In this document: positions 23,268 through 33,600 of the stretch, piece after piece
How the letters are laid out: each line of letters opens with the position of its first letter
Position numbering within the stretch: the stretch's first letter is position 1
Assembly: GCA_017398765.1 (NCBI GenBank)
Contig: JAFQEY010000063.1
Span: forward strand, 1 to 57,955
DNA: 57,955 nt
Reading direction: 5' to 3'
Source: Akkermansia sp.
Lineage (GTDB): Bacteria > Verrucomicrobiota > Verrucomicrobiia > Verrucomicrobiales > Akkermansiaceae
The notes under the pieces: generated by a model
Database searches by the model: none
Told to the model about the DNA's origin: nothing
The model's input: the letters and a program-made list of their open reading frames with translations, nothing else
Made by a program: the position numbers and the translations under genes

Positions 23268-25208
23268 TTACAGCTCATAATAAGTATAGCCGCTCAAGCC
23301 GTTTCGGTAAGCTTCCAGCGCATCACGGCGCTGACGGGGGGAGATGAGTCCCTCCTCCACCGCTCGCTCAGCCAGATTGCGGAACTGAGCCACCAAATCC
23401 TTGGCTTCATACTTCACATAGGAGAGCACATCGGCCACGCTGTCACCTTCTTCCTCCTGGGTAAAGACGGGGCGGCCGTTCTCCAGGTGCACACTCACCA
23501 CATTGGTATCACCCAGCAGATTGTGTAAATCACCCAGCGTTTCCTGGTACGCACCTACCATGAACACCGCCACATAATACGTCTCCTGAGGTCCGACCTC
23601 ATGCAGCGGCAGGGAGCGAGCCACGTCCTCTCGGTCAATAAAGTTATCTACCTTACCGTCACAATCGCAGGTAATATCCACCAACACGCTCTTCTGCGAC
23701 GGGCGCTCATTGAGCCGCTGTATCGGGGCTACGGGGAAAAGCTGGTCAATAGCCCAGGAATCCGGCAAGCTCTGGAATACGGAGAAATTGCCGTAATAGA
23801 AGTCCACCATATTGTCTGACACCTCTTTCAAATCCTCAGGAATCTCACTCATCTCAGAGATACGGTGAGCTATCAGCCCCATAATGTGCCAGTAGATGGC
23901 TTCCCCCATACCGCGCTCACGCAGGCTGGCCTTGCCGTGGTAGAACTCCGCACGCAGCTGATCGCGGTAATAGATGGCATCATTATAACACTCCTGAATA
24001 TTCTTGCGGGTAATCATGCGGCGCGTTTCATCCAGCGCGCGCAGCACATCACTGGCATCCTCCGGCAAGGCCGGCATGCTCTTCTCCATACCGGGGGCTG
24101 TGGTCACATCCAGAATATTGAACGCCAACACCGCATGGTAAGCCACAACGGCACGTCCGGATTCTGTGACCAGATTGGGGTGGGGCACGCCGGCGCGCGT
24201 GCACATCTCGCCCACAATTTCCACGATATCGCGTGCATACTCCTCTATAGTGTAGTTGCAGGAGGAGTGGAAATTGGTCTGAGAGCCGTCATAGTCCACC
24301 GCCAAGCCACCGCCCATGTCCAGAGCCCCCATGGGGGCCCCCTCTTTTACCAGATCGATGTAGATTCGGCATGCCTCCGTGAGCGCACCACGCACCACGG
24401 AGATATTGGGAATCTGGGAACCCTGGTGGTAATGCAGCACCTTCAGGCAATGGAGCTTGTCGGCGGCCTTGAGCGCATCCACCACATCAATGACCTGCGC
24501 CGCATTCAAGCCGAACACGGATTTATCCCCGGCAGACTCATTCCAGTGCCCGCTCCCCTTGGAGGCCAGCCGCACACGCACACCCAGCTGAGGTTCCACG
24601 CCCAACACTTCAGCACGCCGCAGAATGGCAGGCAACTCGTTAGGCATCTCCAAAATCAGGCAGATATTGATTCCCATGCGCATTCCCATGAGAGCCAGAT
24701 CAATGAACTCATCATCCTTGTACCCATTGCACATAAGGTAGGCTTTCGGGTCTTTCATCTGCGCCATGGCGGCAATCAGCTCCGGCTTGGAACCGGCCTC
24801 CAAACCGTAGTGGTAGCGCGCGCCGTGGGACACAATCTCCTCTACCACCTGCCGCTGTTGATTCACCTTTATGGGGTATACCCCCCGGTATTTTCCCTTG
24901 TAATCAGCTTCCTTAATCGCTTTGATAAAGCTCTTGTTAAGCTCGTCAATACGGGCATGCAGCAAATCACGGAAACGCAGCAACACAGGGGCATCCGTAC
25001 CGCGTTCTGAAAGGCCTTTCATGATGCTGTACAGGCTCACGGGCTTAACCGTTCCGTCTGAATCCTGCAATTTCACCATGAATTCCCCCTCTTTGGAAAT
25101 ATTGAAATAGCCGTTACTCCAACCGTTCACACAGTACAGCTCAGCAGAGTCTGCGGAGCTCCAGTTGCGTATTTTGCGCTTGACGGATGAGGTTCGGGAC
25201 TTTTTCAT
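23268..25208 (-). CDS. speA: Biosynthetic arginine decarboxylase
   Basis: Decarboxylates arginine to agmatine with PLP, the first step of the agmatine route to putrescine. The 646-residue length is typical of SpeA. YPIKVNQQRQVVEEI carries the PLP lysine, and GLEAGSKPELIAAMA follows. LHYHQGSQIPN, DMGGGLAVDYDGS and TESGRAVVAYHAVL are also family-typical. PDSWAIDQLFPVAPIQRLNE and the Cys-containing DITCDCDGKVDNFI form the second half of the active site. The ATG at 25208 follows a leader of about 50 nt. The first 40 basic residues (KKSRTSSVKRKIRN) are non-conserved. The gene is divergent from rplS. Confidence 0.95.
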   Translation of the reverse strand: MKKSRTSSVKRKIRNWSSADSAELYCVNGWSNGYFNISKEGEFMVKLQDSDGTVKPVSLYSIMKGLSERGTDAPVLLRFRDLLHARIDELNKSFIKAIKEADYKGKYRGVYPIKVNQQRQVVEEIVSHGARYHYGLEAGSKPELIAAMAQMKDPKAYLMCNGYKDDEFIDLALMGMRMGINICLILEMPNELPAILRRAEVLGVEPQLGVRVRLASKGSGHWNESAGDKSVFGLNAAQVIDVVDALKAADKLHCLKVLHYHQGSQIPNISVVRGALTEACRIYIDLVKEGAPMGALDMGGGLAVDYDGSQTNFHSSCNYTIEEYARDIVEIVGEMCTRAGVPHPNLVTESGRAVVAYHAVLAFNILDVTTAPGMEKSMPALPEDASDVLRALDETRRMITRKNIQECYNDAIYYRDQLRAEFYHGKASLRERGMGEAIYWHIMGLIAHRISEMSEIPEDLKEVSDNMVDFYYGNFSVFQSLPDSWAIDQLFPVAPIQRLNERPSQKSVLVDITCDCDGKVDNFIDREDVARSLPLHEVGPQETYYVAVFMVGAYQETLGDLHNLLGDTNVVSVHLENGRPVFTQEEEGDSVADVLSYVKYEAKDLVAQFRNLAERAVEEGLISPRQRRDALEAYRNGLSGYTYYEL

Positions 25209-25264
25209 GGTTCGGAATCTTCTTGCTGCTTAGTTCTTTCTTCCCCGCGTGGGAATGCGCGCGT

Positions 25265-25293
25265 TATATATACCATGCGACACGAATTGTCAA
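25265..25293 (-). promoter_or_regulatory. speA promoter
   Basis: Minus-strand TTGACA (25288-25293), 17-nt spacer, TATATA (25265-25270). The start site would lie about 50 nt upstream of the ATG, so unlike many neighbours speA has a leader. Confidence 0.7.
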
Positions 25294-25407
25294 TCAGAAG
25301 TTTACTTATTTTGTTGACAATGCCCCGTTCTCCCCCCAAAAACGCCCCAATTACAGCTAATTATGTCAACCAAATCAAAAAAAATTCAATTTTTAATGAA
25401 ATTTGAG

Positions 25408-25436
25408 TTGCCAAGGAGGCAAAAATCGTGTAGACT
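25408..25436 (+). promoter_or_regulatory. rplS promoter
   Basis: TTGCCA (25408-25413), 17-nt spacer, TAGACT (25431-25436). A leader of about 55 nt follows, with a clear Shine-Dalgarno AAGGAG (about 25485) upstream of the ATG at 25498. Confidence 0.7.
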
Positions 25437-25497
25437 GTCGCACCCACCCGAGCCGGGAGGCTCACAGACCATTTACACAAAACAAGGAGATACAGGA

Positions 25498-25839
25498 ATG
25501 AACATTCTCGACACAATCGGAAAAGAGCAGATGAAGGACGTGACTCCCTTCAACGTTGGTGACACCGTGAAGGTACACTGCCGCGTGATTGAAGGTGGTA
25601 AGGAACGTGTGCAGATCTTCCAGGGCATCGTCATCGGCAAGCGTGGAGCCGGCATCAACGAGTCTTTCACCGTTCGCAAGATTGCCTATGGTGAGGGCGT
25701 GGAGCGCTCTTTCCCCATCCACACCCCCAAGATTGCCAAGATTGAGGTGGTGACCCGCGGCAAGGTTCGCCGCGCCAAGCTGAACTACCTGCGTGAGCGC
25801 GTGGGTAAGGAAGCCGTGACGGTCAAGACCATCCGCTAA
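25498..25839 (+). CDS. rplS: 50S ribosomal protein L19
   Basis: A 113-residue L19 at the 30S-50S interface. [26 protein letters not shown] (family region), [31 protein letters not shown] and [13 protein letters not shown] are all typical. The frame is open 135 nt upstream, but the Shine-Dalgarno sequence and homology place the start at 25498. The usual partners rpsP, rimM and trmD are not adjacent here. A terminator follows. Confidence 0.97.
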   Translation: MNILDTIGKEQMKDVTPFNVGDTVKVHCRVIEGGKERVQIFQGIVIGKRGAGINESFTVRKIAYGEGVERSFPIHTPKIAKIEVVTRGKVRRAKLNYLRERVGKEAVTVKTIR

Positions 25840-25866
25840 TTCACGGTAAGCGTCAATTTTCCATTC

Positions 25867-25899
25867 GGAGCTGTTTCCTGCGGGAACAGCTCCTTTTTT
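25867..25899 (+). terminator. Rho-independent terminator of rplS
   Basis: Stem GGAGCTGTT/AACAGCTCC (25867-25875 with 25885-25893) followed by TTTTTT. Confidence 0.9.
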
Positions 25900-26020
25900 C
25901 TGCCAGCTCGCGGGGGGTGACACCGCCCCCCCGCCTCCCGTTTTTTTCTCCGCATACCGCACTTGCAGGCTTCTGACACATTCTGCGCAGTTTAGACTTT
26001 CAAGGCACGGGGTGTTGGTG

Positions 26021-26026
26021 TATAAT
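26021..26026 (+). promoter_or_regulatory. ychF -10 element, near-leaderless
   Basis: A consensus TATAAT (26021-26026) ends 10 nt before the ATG at 26037. The -35 is weak (TTCAAG, 16-nt spacer). An in-frame ATG at 26025 lies inside the -10 itself and cannot be the start of this transcript. Confidence 0.6.
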
Positions 26027-26036
26027 GCGCCGCGTT

Positions 26037-27158
26037 ATGTTACAGGCAGGTATCGTAGGACTTCCGAATGTGGGTAAATCCACTCTCTTTAACGCGGTGA
26101 CCCGCTCCCGCAAAGCAGAGGCAGCTAATTATCCTTTCTGCACCATCGACCCGAATGTGGGCATGGTGGAGGTGCCGGATGCACGGCTTGCGGTGCTGGG
26201 AGAAATGAGCAAGAGCGAGCGAATCGTCCCGGCTGCCATTGAATTTGTTGACATTGCCGGTCTGGTAAAAGGGGCTGCGGAAGGCGCGGGGCTTGGCAAT
26301 AAGTTCCTGGCTAACATACGCGAGACAGATGCCATCGTCCAGGTGGTTCGTTGCTTTGAAAATGATGACATCATCCACGAGCTGGGCTCAGTTGACCCGG
26401 TGCGCGACATTGAAATCATTAACGCTGAACTGATTCTGGCTGATTTAGCAGCCATGGAAAAGCGCAAGGAAAGCCGCATCAAAAAAGCCCGTGGGGGAGA
26501 CAAAGAAGCCAAGGCTGAAGTGGCACTTATCGAAAAGCTGTTACCGCATCTGGATGCCGGGCACCCCGCCATCACGCTGGAGTTAAGTGACGATGAGCGC
26601 AAGCTGTTACACAGCTTCTTCTTATTGTCAGACAAAAAAAGCATCTTTGCCTGCAATGTAAGTGAAGATGAGCTGGCAGAAACCCTCAACAACCCGGATG
26701 CTAATCCATACGTGGCAGCGGTTCGTCGGTATGTAGCGGAGCATCACCACGCGGAAGCAATAGTCATCTCTGCCCGCATTGAGGAGGAGCTTTCCGAACT
26801 TTCTCCGGAGGAAGCCCGTGAGTATCTGCACGACATTGGGGTGAAGGATTCCGGTGTCAGTGACCTCATCCGGGCAGTATACCACCTGCTGGGACTGCGC
26901 ACTTATATTACCACCGGGGTCAAAGAAACAAAAGCATGGACTATTCCGGCAGGAGCAAAGGCCCCCCAGGCGGCCGGCGTTATTCACACTGACTTTGAGC
27001 GGGGATTTATCGCCGCTCAGGTAGTAGCGTATGAGGATTTAGTGGCGTGCGGCAGCTTGCAGAAAGCCAAGGAGAATGCCAAACTCCGCATAGAGGGCAA
27101 AGAATACGTGGTAAAGGACGGAGACGTGGTGGAATTCCGCTTCAACGTATCCAAATAA
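26037..27158 (+). CDS. ychF: Redox-regulated ATPase / GTPase-like protein YchF (OLA1 type)
   Basis: A 373-residue Obg-family NTPase that prefers ATP and binds ribosomes; it is implicated in stress responses. GIVGLPNVGKST is the P-loop (residues about 5-16), NYPFCTIDPNVG is switch I, DIAGLVKGAAEGAGLGN is the G3 region, and NVSEDE sits in the G4 position where YchF proteins have a non-canonical NxxE. A coiled-coil domain lies in the middle and a TGS domain at the end (AWTIPAGAKAPQAAGVIH, KDGDVVEFRFNV). The start at 26037 is preferred because of both the promoter position and homology. Confidence 0.96.
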   Translation: MLQAGIVGLPNVGKSTLFNAVTRSRKAEAANYPFCTIDPNVGMVEVPDARLAVLGEMSKSERIVPAAIEFVDIAGLVKGAAEGAGLGNKFLANIRETDAIVQVVRCFENDDIIHELGSVDPVRDIEIINAELILADLAAMEKRKESRIKKARGGDKEAKAEVALIEKLLPHLDAGHPAITLELSDDERKLLHSFFLLSDKKSIFACNVSEDELAETLNNPDANPYVAAVRRYVAEHHHAEAIVISARIEEELSELSPEEAREYLHDIGVKDSGVSDLIRAVYHLLGLRTYITTGVKETKAWTIPAGAKAPQAAGVIHTDFERGFIAAQVVAYEDLVACGSLQKAKENAKLRIEGKEYVVKDGDVVEFRFNVSK

Positions 27159-27189
27159 GCGAGCGGCCCTGCCCGGCAGAACAGCAAGC

Positions 27190-27217
27190 TTGACTTTCTG
27201 CCGCCGGTGGTTACAAT
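27190..27217 (+). promoter_or_regulatory. Promoter of the GH36 gene, near-leaderless
   Basis: TTGACT (27190-27195), 16-nt spacer, TACAAT (27212-27217), then 10 nt to the ATG at 27228. Two other in-frame ATGs (27207 and 27216) lie inside the promoter and are excluded if this promoter is used. Confidence 0.6.
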
Positions 27218-27227
27218 GTCAGATACC

Positions 27228-29336
27228 ATGGCCCCCGGCACCGCATTTCACCTCTTCACCCGGCAGCTGCAGCTCTCTCTGCGTATCAGTGATCAGGGCA
27301 AGTTGCTGTTTTCCCGATTGGGAGCCCGCCTGCACAGTGCAGATGATGCCTTTGCCGCGTCAGCTGCCGAATGGCCGCTCGTTTCCACGGATTTCGACGC
27401 CTGCGGACTGTGGGGCAACTATTCCGGAGAGCATGCGCTGCAGCTGCGCTGGGCAGATGGCTCACAGGGCTGTGACCTGCACCCGACAGAGGTGAGGCAG
27501 GAGGAACATGCCCTCACGGCAACATTGAGTGATTCCCGCCACCCGGAGTTCGCGGTAATCACCCGGGTGAGAGCCTACCCGGAAGAAGACATATTTACGC
27601 TGAGCACCACGCTGGTAAACAAAGGAAGCGGTCACATCCTCCTGTTGCGGGCAGACACAGCCGCGCTGCCCTTGCGGTCAAGACAATACCATCTCACCAC
27701 CTTTCGCGGCGGCTGGTCAGGAGAAAATTACCTGAGTGAGGAGCGACTCCGCTGCGGCAACACCCTTTCCGTTGGCAGCACCACCGGTATCAAAACCGCC
27801 CAGGAAGGCACACCGGGATTTCTTCTCTCTCTGGACACTCCGGCAAAGGAGGACTACGGCACCTGCTTGCTGGGAGCACTCGCCTGGAGCGGGAATTACA
27901 GGTTGAGCTTCAAACACAGCAGCTACGGTCACCTCTTTCTCCGCATGGGGCACGATTTTGAGCACAGCCCTTACGCGCTTTGCTCCGGCAAAAGCATGAC
28001 ACTGCCTACAGCGGTTCTGGCATTCAGCACCACCGGCTGCGGCACCGCCAGCCGAAACATGCACCGCTACCTGCGCCGCCATGTTCTTCCCCATGGTACG
28101 GAATGCCGCCGCACGCTCCTCAACAGCTGGGAAGGCGTGCATTTTGATGTGCACGACCACACGCTCAGGCAAATGATAGAGCGTACCGCTCAGATGGGTG
28201 CGGAACTTTTTGTGCTGGATGACGGCTGGTTCGGCCAGAGAGATGACGATACTTCCTCTCTGGGAGATTGGGCCGCCAACCCCGCCAAACTTCCGCAAGG
28301 CTTACAGGGACCGGCGGCTCACGCGGCTGCCTGCGGCATTGATTTCGGTATCTGGATGGAGCCGGAAATGGTCTCTCCGAACAGCAAGCTCTACGCCCAG
28401 CACCCGGAGCTGGCCATCGCCCTGCCCGGTATCCCGCCGCGGGAGGAACGCCACCAACTTGTGCTGGATGTGGGCAACCCCGCGTTGGATTTGGCAGCCC
28501 CTGTGCGCCAAACACTACGCAGCACACCCAGTATCTCCTATGTGAAATGGGATTGCAACCGCAAAATATCTGACCCGGGCTGCGGGCACCTTCCGCCGCA
28601 GCTGCAAGGCAATCTGTATTTTGATTACATCTCCCGCTACTATGAGCAGATGCAGGAACTGCGCCGCGAGTTTCCTGATGTTACATTCCAATGTTGCAGT
28701 GCAGGCGGTGGGCGGCTTGATTTCGGGGCGGCTGCCTTTCACGAGGAATTCTGGCTGAGTGACAACACTGACGCATGTGACCGACTCCGCATGCAGTGGT
28801 CTGCTTCCTTCTTTTTTCCGGCCAATGCCATCGGCTGCCATTTCACCGCCAGTCCCAATTGCTACACTCACCGTGAAGCCTCCCTCAAATTCCGTTTCGA
28901 CGTGGCACTTGCAGGGCGGCTTGGGCTGGAACTTGACCCACGCACCCTCAATGAGGAAGAGATGCGCGACATCCGCGCGCGGGTGGAACTGGCCAAAACG
29001 CTGCGCCCCATTGTCCAACAGGGAGAACTGTATCGGCTTCTCTCCCCCTATTCAGGCCCGGACTGTGCCCTGCTCTATGCTCACGGCAATGAAGCACTTT
29101 TGCTGGTCTACACCACACAACGCGTCTACACCGACCAACACAGCCGTATCCCCCTCTGTGGTCTTACTCCGACCGCTAAATACCGCATCGAAGAGCTGGC
29201 ACCGGATGCAACAGGCTACCACTGCCCGCTTCAGGGGCACACGCTTGGTGGAGACACGCTGCTGGCTGAGGGGCTACCCATTCGCTGGACCCACCCGCAG
29301 CAATCCTGCGTGCTGAAAATGACAATCACTGAATAA
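27228..29336 (+). CDS. Glycoside hydrolase family 36 alpha-galactosidase
   Basis: A 702-residue GH36 enzyme that removes terminal alpha-galactose (melibiose, raffinose, mucin or glycolipid sugars). The barrel carries LDDGWFGQRDDD, then GIWMEPEMVSPNS. The nucleophile is D442 in YVKWDCNR, and the acid/base is D512 in SDNTDACDR. CCSAGGGRLDFG is the family substrate-binding block. An N-terminal beta-sandwich (1-300) and a C-terminal antiparallel domain are present. No signal peptide is visible, so it is cytoplasmic. It has its own promoter just after ychF. Relatives of this length form tetramers. Confidence 0.94.
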   Translation: MAPGTAFHLFTRQLQLSLRISDQGKLLFSRLGARLHSADDAFAASAAEWPLVSTDFDACGLWGNYSGEHALQLRWADGSQGCDLHPTEVRQEEHALTATLSDSRHPEFAVITRVRAYPEEDIFTLSTTLVNKGSGHILLLRADTAALPLRSRQYHLTTFRGGWSGENYLSEERLRCGNTLSVGSTTGIKTAQEGTPGFLLSLDTPAKEDYGTCLLGALAWSGNYRLSFKHSSYGHLFLRMGHDFEHSPYALCSGKSMTLPTAVLAFSTTGCGTASRNMHRYLRRHVLPHGTECRRTLLNSWEGVHFDVHDHTLRQMIERTAQMGAELFVLDDGWFGQRDDDTSSLGDWAANPAKLPQGLQGPAAHAAACGIDFGIWMEPEMVSPNSKLYAQHPELAIALPGIPPREERHQLVLDVGNPALDLAAPVRQTLRSTPSISYVKWDCNRKISDPGCGHLPPQLQGNLYFDYISRYYEQMQELRREFPDVTFQCCSAGGGRLDFGAAAFHEEFWLSDNTDACDRLRMQWSASFFFPANAIGCHFTASPNCYTHREASLKFRFDVALAGRLGLELDPRTLNEEEMRDIRARVELAKTLRPIVQQGELYRLLSPYSGPDCALLYAHGNEALLLVYTTQRVYTDQHSRIPLCGLTPTAKYRIEELAPDATGYHCPLQGHTLGGDTLLAEGLPIRWTHPQQSCVLKMTITE

Positions 29337-29352
29337 TCTCCCCTACTGCCCC

Positions 29353-29529
29353 CTACGCCGGAAATACCAGCCAGATATACAGCCCCCAAAATGTATTGGG
29401 CACAGCATCCTCCGGCTTGTCGGCAGGATACAGCATCTCTACTTTCTCCCCCACTTCGTATGCGGGTGGGTTAGAAGATAAGGAACTGCGGATAGTATAC
29501 ACCTGCTCCCCCACCGGCAGGGAGCACAT
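29353..29529 (-). pseudogene. Remnant of a DUF3592-type membrane protein gene (C-terminal part)
   Basis: A 58-codon minus-strand frame starting at ATG 29527-29529 and ending TAG. It reads VGEQVYTIRSSLSSNPPAYEV, then GEKVEMLYPADKPEDAV, then a membrane-like end NTFWGLYIWLVFPA. NPPAY-VGEKVEVLYDPxxP followed by a hydrophobic helix is the pattern of the DUF3592 family. The N-terminal half, with its first membrane helix, is missing, and the frame ends against the IS remnant. I read it as a gene broken by the insertion and then decayed. The family has no defined function. Confidence 0.55.
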
Positions 29530-29562
29530 CCCTCAGCATTACATCAGGCTCCGGCATAACGC

Positions 29563-30342
29563 ATTAACCGGACACCTCCTCATTATTCTACTGATATATC
29601 ATGCAACTTCATCTTTTCGGAGAGCATGAATCGAACCTTGCCCTGATTCGTAATAGATGAAATCATATTGACTTTTACTCCTTGATTCGCAATTGGTCGG
29701 AACTCCGGTGTCTTACCTTTTGGTGAGTATCCTCTGGGTCTGTGCCGGCACGCTTTGGCTCACGTTTCATCGCACCAATGGATTTCTCCTTTTTCCGTTT
29801 TTGCTCTTTCTTTAATGGCCGGGTATTGCTCGGCTTTCCATTTTTTTACTGCTTCATTGTCCTGTTCATAGGCTCTTCTAATGGGACGTTGTGGGGTATA
29901 GCCCCACGCGGTAAGATAACGTCGCACAGAACGATCTGCTAATGTTATATTGAATTGCTCTTTGATTGCCAAAGCTACAGATTGTGAAGTCCATAGCTCA
30001 AAGTTAAATCGAAGTTGGTCCGGAGTCTTGTCAATAAGTAATTTTTGAATTATTTGCTGTTGCTCAATAATTAAGCAAGAACAATCGCCAGGCTTGGGGC
30101 CTCTTTTTGTTTCTTCCAGAACTTTTGACGTCGCCCTGAGCATCATCTAACCTTTTTACCCAGTCCTGAACTGTAGCACGATTAAGTTTGAGGTGTTTTG
30201 CTATTGTTGGTGCCTTCAGGCCTTCGCTGCGTAGTCTGGCTACCTGAATCTGGTATGCTTTCCTCGATTCAACGGATAAAACCTTGATGTTGATGTAGTC
30301 TCCTTTTGTGGACATGGATAGATTATATCACGTCCAATTAAC
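29563..30342 (-). mobile_element. Decayed, shortened IS630-type insertion sequence
   Basis: The element holds a broken transposase gene (29583-30315). Possible imperfect terminal repeats are ATTAACCGGAC (29563-29573) and, inverted, GTTAATTGGAC (30332-30342), 8 of 11 matching. About 780 bp is short for an IS630 element (usually about 1.1 kb), and the second half of the transposase is missing, so an internal deletion is likely. The boundaries are tentative. Confidence 0.5.
29583..30315 (-). pseudogene. IS630-family transposase, frameshifted, with in-frame stop, truncated
   Basis: Three pieces on the minus strand rebuild an IS630 transposase. Frame one (from ATG 30315) has the N-terminal helix-turn-helix, with GLKAPTIAKHLKLNRATVQDW. 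The frame then shifts by +1 near 30130-30140 into VLEETKRGPKPGDCSC, the linker and winged-helix part (LTAWGYTPQRPIRRAYEQD) and the first catalytic block IHWCDET. There a TGA at 29760-29762 replaces a sense codon, probably Gly. The same frame continues as PRGYSPKGKTPEF and VNMISSITNQGKVRFM before a stop at 29583-29585. The later catalytic Asp and Glu are missing, so the enzyme is dead. A programmed frameshift is known in some IS630 members, so the first shift alone would not prove decay. Confidence 0.85.
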
Positions 30343-30603
30343 TAAGTCCGTTTAATAAATAAGCTATATGCCCTTTTATTTAGTTATCAATGGATAGCGG
30401 TAAAGATAAGTTTATCATCCCACTTTGACGCCCGGCGTATCTTATGCGTAACTCGTAATATTTTCAATAATTATCAAGAAATTTACTTTACATCGCATTT
30501 GAAATGCTATATCCTCGCCCGAGCGGTCTGTATTTTTTTTCAACTGATCTGCAATCAGCCTTAAAGTCAGCACTTATCAGGAATCATCCCCACAGCAATC
30601 ACC
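30343..30603 (+). promoter_or_regulatory. AT-rich promoter region of the PEP-CTERM gene with palindrome GCATTT-G-AAATGC
   Basis: Between the IS remnant and the PEP-CTERM start. The palindrome at 30495-30507 sits in a 26-bp block (30482-30507) that matches 24/26 with 10109-10134 upstream of the MBOAT gene. TTACAT (30488-30493) and TATCCT (30510-30515) could be -35 and -10 with a 16-nt spacer. Some similarity continues downstream (CCGAGC or CGAGC, then CCTTAAA). A leader of about 80 nt without Shine-Dalgarno sequence precedes the ATG. Confidence 0.55.
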
Positions 30604-33600
30604 ATGAAACCTCATTTACCGAAAGTAATCATATCAGCCCTCCTCGCTGCGCAGGTGGCAGTCGGCGATCCCGTGTCGGATACCACCGAACTCGAATGGA
30701 CTGCTCTGACTATCACCACCCCCGCCAATGGCACTCTGACGACCGGCAATTCTGTAATTGACTGGAGTGAGGAGACAGGAAATTTAACGGACAGCTGGAA
30801 ACTCAGTTTCACTCTGGATCCATCGCGTCTGGGAGATTACTACTTATTCGGAACAAAAAAAGGCGGCAGCGGTGCTGAAGGCTATACGCTGACCATCACA
30901 GAAAACGGCACCATCAGTCTGAATGAAAATAAGGACACCTTTGTCATCTCCACCGGTACCTATACGGCTGCCGATTCTGCTGTTGCCATTACTCTGCAAT
31001 TTGTACGTTGCGTTGATGGGATAGGAAACGATGCCGGTGGCGTGTTCACGTTAAGCGTCGTCTCGGAAAGCGGAAGCTCGGAAAGCATAAGCTGTACGGT
31101 AGAGGACTTGACAAATACCATATTGACAAAGGGGAGCGACAACAACCTCTGGACTAACGGGGGGGGCGAAACGTTTTCCGGTATTGCAGTAAGTCATTCC
31201 GGTCTTGTCATATCTGACCGAGTGTATTTCTGGAACGGGGCAAGCGGCAGTAATTGGACTGATGCCTGCTGGCAGCATAAAGAAATGCAGGAAAATGGAG
31301 CACTGACGGAGTTAACGGAAGATGCTTATGTGGTATTCGCTTCGGATGAGGAGACAGAACAGCTTGTGAATCTGAGCACCGGGTGTGCCGCCACCAGATT
31401 TGCGGTGCAGTCCGGTGACTGGGCTCTGGCAGGTGGCGGTGAGTTGACTATTGATGAGGATTTCGTGTTAAAGGACAGCAGCAGTCTGACCATACAAGAG
31501 GATACACGCCTGGTTATATCCGGCGCAGCAACAATCGGCAGTGAGGCACAACTGACGCTGGAAAAAGGTGGCACGCTGGAGCTTAAGGGCGGTGTGCGTG
31601 ACGATGGATATGTGGAAAGAGTGTGGCTTCTGAGCGAGGACTATACACCGCTGCTGCAGACTGTAACCGGCGCCGGTGATATTGTGATAAGTGAAGATGT
31701 CTCATTTGTCGGCAGCACGGATCCCGACAACCCGACCAGGCTGCAGACCACGGGTAACCTGATTGTTCAGGACGCTGCCACTTTCTATCTGGGGGCATAT
31801 AGGGCTTATCCCAAGCTGTATGTGGATGCCTCCTCGTTATCATCCATCCAACTGACGGATGGCAGTACCCTGTGGTATCGCGCCGGGGAAAGCACCCTGC
31901 AAAAGGTTCAGACATCCGGCAGCAAGCCGTCTGTGCTGCATATTCAGGGGTTGGATGGTTTCTCCTCAAAAGAAGGAGAAGATGCCAAACTCATCATTCA
32001 TGAATTAGTGTTGGATGCCGATATGCGGATAGAGGGGGGCAACAATGCAGCACTAGCCGTCAACAAGCTGAGCGGCACAGGTAACTTGAGTCTGGTCGGC
32101 AGTCAAGACACAGATAGCCCACACCTCGTTGAGCTTTCGATTGGTAACAGTTACAGCGGCACCATCAGCCTGGCTGACAAGAGCAAAACAGAGTTTGCCT
32201 TAACCCTGACCAACGGAGCATCTGCAACAATACAAGGAATAGACGGGAACGGAATCGGGCAGTATACACAGTTGAAGACAACGCTTGAAGATGGTACACA
32301 CTTGCATGTGGCAGGAAACAGCGCATCTGTGGTAAAATGGGAGGAATTTGTTATAACCCATGGCTCATCAGCCACCCTTTCCGCAGATGAGGGTGTGCAG
32401 CTGAACGTGCGGGAAATCTCCGGCGGCCATCTGAGCATCGGGGCAGAAGTCGGCTCAGTCTCTCTGACCGGCGGCACTATCACCAACAACGCCTCACTCT
32501 CTCTCTACGGAAACATCACCATCTCCGGTGAGCTGGACAGCTATGAGAGCTACGGCAGCGGCAACCAGATTGGTTACTCCATGAATGACGGTACGGCCAA
32601 CGGTTTCAAAATTGTGGCAGGCAAGCAGTATTACCTCTCCATGGGCGGCTCAAACAGTCTTGCTACCAACACGGCCGCGCTGAATATCAACACAACGGAA
32701 AGCCTGACCAGCGACACGGCATACCTCTCTGTTGAAGAAGCTACGGAAGAGAAACAAGCGGGTATTGTCTTTTCTCTCGACCCCACTTACTCTGCCGAAT
32801 TCTATGTGCAGGAGGGGCGCGTGGACCAAAGCAGCCTGCTGGCAGATGAGACCTGCGGCGTGACCGCAACGACGCACTATATCATCAACGGCGGTACACT
32901 CAGTCTGAGTCAGAACGTGGGCACCAATCTCCTCACCTACGAAAGCGGCAGCGTAGAGCTTCAATCCGGCAGCACGCTCAGCATCAATACGGCGGCGGAG
33001 AGCAATGCCGCCCTGCTGATGAACAGCTCCGGTGCCGGCTCCGTGCAAGTCAGTCAGAATATCGCGCTGGCAGATGACTACACCGCCAACATCAGCGGTG
33101 AGTTGAACATCAGCCAAGCCACCGTGGCTCAGGGCAAGGCTGATCTGGAATCATTCAGCGGTATCCGCCTTTCCAACGGAGCCACCCTGTCCTACGGCAA
33201 CCGGGAGCAGAGCTATACGAACCTCACCGTCAACAGCGGCACGCAGAACCTCACGTATACGGCTACAGGAGATGAGACCGGAGCAGCTACCCTGAGCATC
33301 GGCAAATTGAGCGGCAGCGGAGAACTGCATCTTACCGCAACGGATAAGCTGACACTCAGTCTTGAGGATACGCAGCAATTTGAAGGAACACTGCTGATGA
33401 ACAGCAACCATATTTCCCTCAATCTTGCAGAGAATGCCGGGATTACGGCCTGGTATCAGGAGACAGCCGCTTCTGAGCTCAACCTGCTCAATGTAGGCGC
33501 GGGTAACACCATCGGCATGAGAGTGGTTACCGGCTCCCTGACTTCCGGCAGCATTGCGGCCAATCTGGAGCTGCAGAATTATGGCAGTGCTGCGCTGTGG

